NCBI GenBank assembly: GCA_002432795.1
Contig: DJGU01000139.1
Coordinates: 1-8,735 of the forward strand
DNA length: 8,735 bases
From: Anaerolineaceae bacterium UBA5838
GTDB taxonomy: Bacteria; Chloroflexota; Anaerolineae; Anaerolineales; Anaerolineaceae
Direction of reading: 5' to 3'
Position 1 is the first letter of the stretch; each line of letters begins with the position of its first letter. Positions 5,758 to 8,735 of the stretch are shown one piece after another. A model generated the notes under the pieces. The model saw only the letters and a list, made by a program, of their open reading frames with translations, ran no database searches and was not told where the DNA came from. A program made the translations under genes and the position numbers.

Positions 5758-6486
5758 TTGTCAACGCAACCTGTTTGGATCACCCCCCAAAAACCAACCG
5801 ACCTGGCTGAAAAGCAGCTGCTTGCCGCAATATTGGACGGCAGTTTTCCGATCGGCAGCGCATTACCTCCCGAACGTGAGCTGGCGCAAGCTCTCGGCGT
5901 CACCAGACCAACCCTGCGTGAAGCGCTGCAGCGCCTGGCGCGCGACGGCTGGATTCAAATTCACCAGGGAAAATCCACGCTTGTCAGTGACTTCTGGAAA
6001 GAAGGTAACCTGGTTATGCTTAATGCGCTTTCCCAGCAGCCAGAAGTTCTCACCCACAGCTTCATTACCGATCTCCTCGAAGTACGCTCCGCGCTGGCGC
6101 CAGCTTACACCCGCCTGGCAATCTTACGCGCCAGCGATGCGCTCATCAGCCTGCTTGAAACCTACACCGATCTGCCCGACACTCCCGAAGCCTATGCCCA
6201 GGCGGATCAGGAATTGCATCACCAGCTCACACTGCTTTCTGGTAACCCAATTTTCACCTTGATCTACAACGGCTACCGCAAGCTATCTTACCAGGCCGGT
6301 TTGGATTACTTTGCTGATGCTGACGCGCGCAAATGTTCTCAACTTTTTTACCAAGGTCTGCTTGAAGATGCCCGGCAGAAGGATGCGGAAAGCGCTGTCA
6401 CCCGAACCGTAAGGGTCATGGACGATTGCCTTGGATTTTGGCAAAGATCGATAACTTCTAAAGGAAGATTGCATGAATCATCCTGA
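5758..6486 (+). CDS. FadR-like GntR-family regulator (acyl-CoA-responsive type)
   Basis: This is a 242-aa regulator that resembles E. coli FadR over its full length. The winged helix (about 14-80) has LPPERELAQALGVTRPTLRE and LQRLARDGW. FadR DNA-contact residues Arg35, Arg45 and Arg49 correspond to Arg40, Arg50 and Arg54, but the QHGK of the wing reads HQGK (69-72). The helical C-terminal domain keeps SGNPIFTLIYNG (161-172), DYFADADAR (183-191) and LFYQGLL, which parallel the acyl-CoA-binding domain. The FCD metal site is only partly present (Asp150, His154). The TTG at 5758 is preferred because GGAG (5748-5751) lies 6 nt before it. ATGs at 5746 and 5752 lack a spaced site. The gene overlaps the dehydrogenase gene by 14 bp and is preceded by a FadR-like operator. 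Acyl-CoA as ligand is inferred from similarity. Confidence 0.85.
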   Translation: MSTQPVWITPQKPTDLAEKQLLAAILDGSFPIGSALPPERELAQALGVTRPTLREALQRLARDGWIQIHQGKSTLVSDFWKEGNLVMLNALSQQPEVLTHSFITDLLEVRSALAPAYTRLAILRASDALISLLETYTDLPDTPEAYAQADQELHHQLTLLSGNPIFTLIYNGYRKLSYQAGLDYFADADARKCSQLFYQGLLEDARQKDAESAVTRTVRVMDDCLGFWQRSITSKGRLHESS

Positions 6487-8068
6487 AACACGACAGCAAG
6501 TCTGGTCACTCCTGGAGCAAAACTGGGATCTCATCGTCATTGGCGGTGGAATCACAGGCGCCGGCATCTTCAAACGGGCAGTTAGCGGAGGTTTAAAGAC
6601 GCTTCTGCTCGAAGCGGCGGATTTCTCCAGTGGGACCTCCTCAAAATCGTCAAAATTAGTCCATGGCGGCTTCCGGTACCTGCGCAGCAGGCAGTATGAC
6701 GTCACGTTCGAGTCTGTGCGGCAGCGTGAAGTGCTGCTGAAGCAGGCGAAGGAGCTGGTGACACCGCTCGGATTCGTTTTGCCATATGGCGCGGATGCCA
6801 GGCAAAAGCGCATGATTCGCGCAGGCGTGGTTATTTATGACCTGATGGCTCCAAAGTGGCAGCACCGGCATTTCAACCTCAAACAGCTGCGTGAGGTTAT
6901 CCCAATCCTCAAGCCCAAGGGAATGGCAGGCGCTTACCTCTACCAGGACGCACTCCTGGATGACAGCCGCATGGTGTTGCGCCTGATCCAGGAGGCTCGT
7001 GAGGCAGGTGGGGCGGCATTGAATTACGCCAGGGTAGCGGAACTTCTCAGAACCAAAGACGGTCATGTCTGCGGTGTGGCAGTGGAAGACCAATCCGGAG
7101 CGCAAATGGGCACGCTTGAGCTGAAAGCCAAAGCGGTCATCAATGCCACCGGACCCTGGACAGACAAACTGCGCGAGCAACTCGGCAGGCAAGGAAGGGT
7201 GAGACCTTTGCGAGGTTCCCATCTAATTTTCAGCTTTGACGATCTGCCCATCCCCTATGCCGTGACCCTGATGCACCCGAAAGACCGTCGGGCAATGTTC
7301 GCCATCCCTTGGGAAGGGCGAACCATCTTTGGCACAACCGACCTGGATCACCCATTTCCATTAAGTCAGGAGTCTTACTGCACGAATGAAGAAGTTACCT
7401 ATATGCTCGAGGCTGTCAACGCTATCTTCCCGGATGCCAGGATAAGCGAAGACTCAATCATCTCTTCGTTCGCAGGATTGCGGCCGATCGTTCGGGGCGA
7501 GGCAAATAACCCGTCCGCCGAGTCCCGCGCGCACCTGGTGCTGGAAGAAGATGGTCTGGTGACAATTACCGGCGGAAAACTGACCATCTTTGAACTCATG
7601 GCAGAAGACGGGCTCAAAGCTGCCATGCCTCAGATTGGCAAAGAGTTGAAACGCATCAAGCACTGGTTTGACCCCATTCTAACCAGTCTGCCAGACGAAG
7701 AGCTTCCCGCAGATAACTTCCGTTACCTTGCCGGGCGTTATGGGCAGGCTCTGCCAAGATTGGTAAGCATGTCGAACCCGGAACAACTCAAGCCAATTGA
7801 AGGTCTTAACAGTCACTGGGCTGAGTTAGCTTTCAATGCCCGTTATGGCATGGTGGAGCATCTCGATGACTTGTTATTACGCCGCACTCGATTGGGCATG
7901 TTGTTGCCAGACGCGGGCATGACCGTGATGGACCAGGTAAAAGCATTAACCCAGAGCGAGTTGCGCTGGACAGAAGACCATTGGCAACGCGAAATCTCCC
8001 GTTACCAGGAGATTTACCGCCAGGCTTACAACCCGAAACCGAAAAGTTTTGTGAAACAGGAGAAATAA
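6473..8068 (+). CDS. glpD: FAD-dependent glycerol-3-phosphate dehydrogenase (GlpD/GlpA type)
   Basis: This is a 531-aa flavoprotein that should oxidise sn-glycerol 3-phosphate to dihydroxyacetone phosphate at the membrane, passing electrons to quinone. The N-terminal dinucleotide fold shows GGGITGAG (24-31) with Glu47 ending the second strand. Then come the family-typical SSKSSKLVHGGFRYL (56-70), NATGPW (224-229), RPLRGSH (244-250), FGTTDLD, GLRPIVR (335-341) and GGKLT (367-371). A C-terminal DAO_C-like helical domain occupies about 410-515. The length is normal for aerobic GlpD. There is no added Fe-S domain, as in GlpA. The ATG at 6473 follows AAGGAAG and overlaps the end of the regulator gene by 14 bp. 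Its own stop TAA shares one base with the next ATG. This implies translational coupling and shared control. The family is certain; the electron acceptor is inferred. Confidence 0.93.
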   Translation: MNHPETRQQVWSLLEQNWDLIVIGGGITGAGIFKRAVSGGLKTLLLEAADFSSGTSSKSSKLVHGGFRYLRSRQYDVTFESVRQREVLLKQAKELVTPLGFVLPYGADARQKRMIRAGVVIYDLMAPKWQHRHFNLKQLREVIPILKPKGMAGAYLYQDALLDDSRMVLRLIQEAREAGGAALNYARVAELLRTKDGHVCGVAVEDQSGAQMGTLELKAKAVINATGPWTDKLREQLGRQGRVRPLRGSHLIFSFDDLPIPYAVTLMHPKDRRAMFAIPWEGRTIFGTTDLDHPFPLSQESYCTNEEVTYMLEAVNAIFPDARISEDSIISSFAGLRPIVRGEANNPSAESRAHLVLEEDGLVTITGGKLTIFELMAEDGLKAAMPQIGKELKRIKHWFDPILTSLPDEELPADNFRYLAGRYGQALPRLVSMSNPEQLKPIEGLNSHWAELAFNARYGMVEHLDDLLLRRTRLGMLLPDAGMTVMDQVKALTQSELRWTEDHWQREISRYQEIYRQAYNPKPKSFVKQEK

Positions 8069-8735
8069 TGGCCAAAAAAGAGAAATTTGTCCCCGCCTGG
8101 TATGAAGATCCGGCTCCGGAAGGAAGCTGGCGCTCGATCTTCAAATGGGGCGATCCAGCGGCTTACAAGCACCCTAATAGCGGTCTGACCAAGTTGATCA
8201 TGGACCGCTTTGGCTTGACCGAAGAAACACTCTCCAAGCCTGGTGATTTTGGTCTCGAACAGGTGCCTGACGAAGTTCCAGTTTCGATGGCTGCGGAGCA
8301 TATTACGTTTCTGGCGCGGATTTGCGGGCAGGAAAACCTGAAAACTGACACCTACACCAGGATCAAACGCTCTTATGGGCAGGGCATGATCGACGCCTTG
8401 CGTTTGAGGCGGAAAATCGTTGAAAACATTGCGGATGTTGTGGTTGCGCCGCGCTCGCAGGCTGAAATTGAAGCGATCGTCGCCTATGCCAACGAGCATC
8501 TCATTCCGATTTACGTCTTTGGTGGTGGCTCCACAGTCACCCGCGGCTATGAAGCCACCAAAGGCGGCATCTGCATCGATATGTCCGTGCACATGAACCG
8601 GCTGTTAGAGCTGAACGAGATTGACCAGACGGTCACGGTCGAAGCGGGTATGTGGGGAACCCAACTGGAAGATTTGCTGCAAAATGCGGTCGAAAAACTG
8701 GGAGCCAGGCGAAATTACACAGTTGGGCACTTCCC
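8068..8735 (+). CDS. FAD-binding oxidase, alkyl-DHAP synthase (AGPS)-like, 3' truncated by window
   Basis: The reading frame starts at the ATG at 8068 (AGGAG 5 nt upstream) and is still open at the window end, giving 222 residues of a larger protein. An N-terminal segment with SIFKWGDPAAYKHPNSGLT, then RIKRSYGQGMIDALRLR and the PCMH-type FAD domain start (VVVAPRSQAEIEAIV), match the order found in alkyldihydroxyacetonephosphate synthases. FGGGSTVTRG (151-160) is the pyrophosphate-binding loop, followed by VEAGMWGTQLEDLL. AGPS enzymes swap the acyl chain of acyl-DHAP for a fatty alcohol, the step that makes the ether bond of ether lipids. The position directly after a DHAP-producing enzyme fits. 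The catalytic C-terminal part is outside the window, so a glycolate/lactate-type FAD dehydrogenase of the same superfamily is not excluded. It overlaps the GlpD gene by one base. Confidence 0.75.
   Translation, partial: MAKKEKFVPAWYEDPAPEGSWRSIFKWGDPAAYKHPNSGLTKLIMDRFGLTEETLSKPGDFGLEQVPDEVPVSMAAEHITFLARICGQENLKTDTYTRIKRSYGQGMIDALRLRRKIVENIADVVVAPRSQAEIEAIVAYANEHLIPIYVFGGGSTVTRGYEATKGGICIDMSVHMNRLLELNEIDQTVTVEAGMWGTQLEDLLQNAVEKLGARRNYTVGHF

Noticed and set aside
6656..7222. 188-codon open frame on the minus strand
   Set aside because: It is antisense to the FAD-dependent glycerol-3-phosphate dehydrogenase, whose motifs are unambiguous.
8026..8592. 188-codon open frame on the minus strand
   Set aside because: It is antisense to the AGPS-like gene, which has a strong ribosome binding site and a conserved FAD loop.

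Overview
This window is a bacterial chromosomal segment of moderate G+C with short intergenic gaps and clear AGGAG-type ribosome binding sites. The best guess for the source is Chloroflexota, class Anaerolineae. That rests on the secreted multidomain protein ending in a short SLPIILK tail, a C-terminus I associate with secreted Chloroflexota proteins, and on the overall gene mix. No rRNA or other phylogenetic marker is present, so the assignment is tentative. I see no CRISPR array, tRNA, insertion sequence or phage gene.

Layout. (1) Positions 1-238 are non-coding, with degenerate short repeats related to GTCATTGCGAG-type dispersed elements and a small hairpin. (2) 239-2344 (+) encodes a secreted M23-like metallopeptidase with Ig-like, fibronectin III-like and PPC-like domains. 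(3) A divergent pair follows: an OsmC/Ohr-type protein (2381-2773, -) and a 2H-phosphoesterase/2'-5' RNA ligase-like protein (2901-3470, +). They share a 127-bp promoter region. (4) 3526-4398 (-) is a DUF368/PopT-type polyprenyl-phosphate translocase. (5) 4617-5544 (-) is a two-gene operon, cupin then PadR-type regulator, with a palindrome inside its promoter. (6) 5758-8735 (+) is a tightly overlapping operon: a FadR-like regulator, an FAD-dependent glycerol-3-phosphate dehydrogenase, and the 5' part of an alkyl-DHAP synthase-like FAD oxidase that runs off the window.

The most interesting part is the last operon. The regulator resembles the acyl-CoA-responsive FadR of gammaproteobacteria along both its DNA-binding and effector domains, and its own promoter carries a near-consensus FadR operator (AACTGGTAAGACCT) at the expected transcription start. 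The two enzyme genes it leads are linked by one metabolite. GlpD-type enzymes make dihydroxyacetone phosphate, and AGPS-type enzymes use acyl-dihydroxyacetone phosphate to make ether lipids. The inferred picture is an acyl-CoA-sensing switch over glycerolipid or ether-lipid backbone supply. The similarity is read directly from the sequence. The physiological role is inference.
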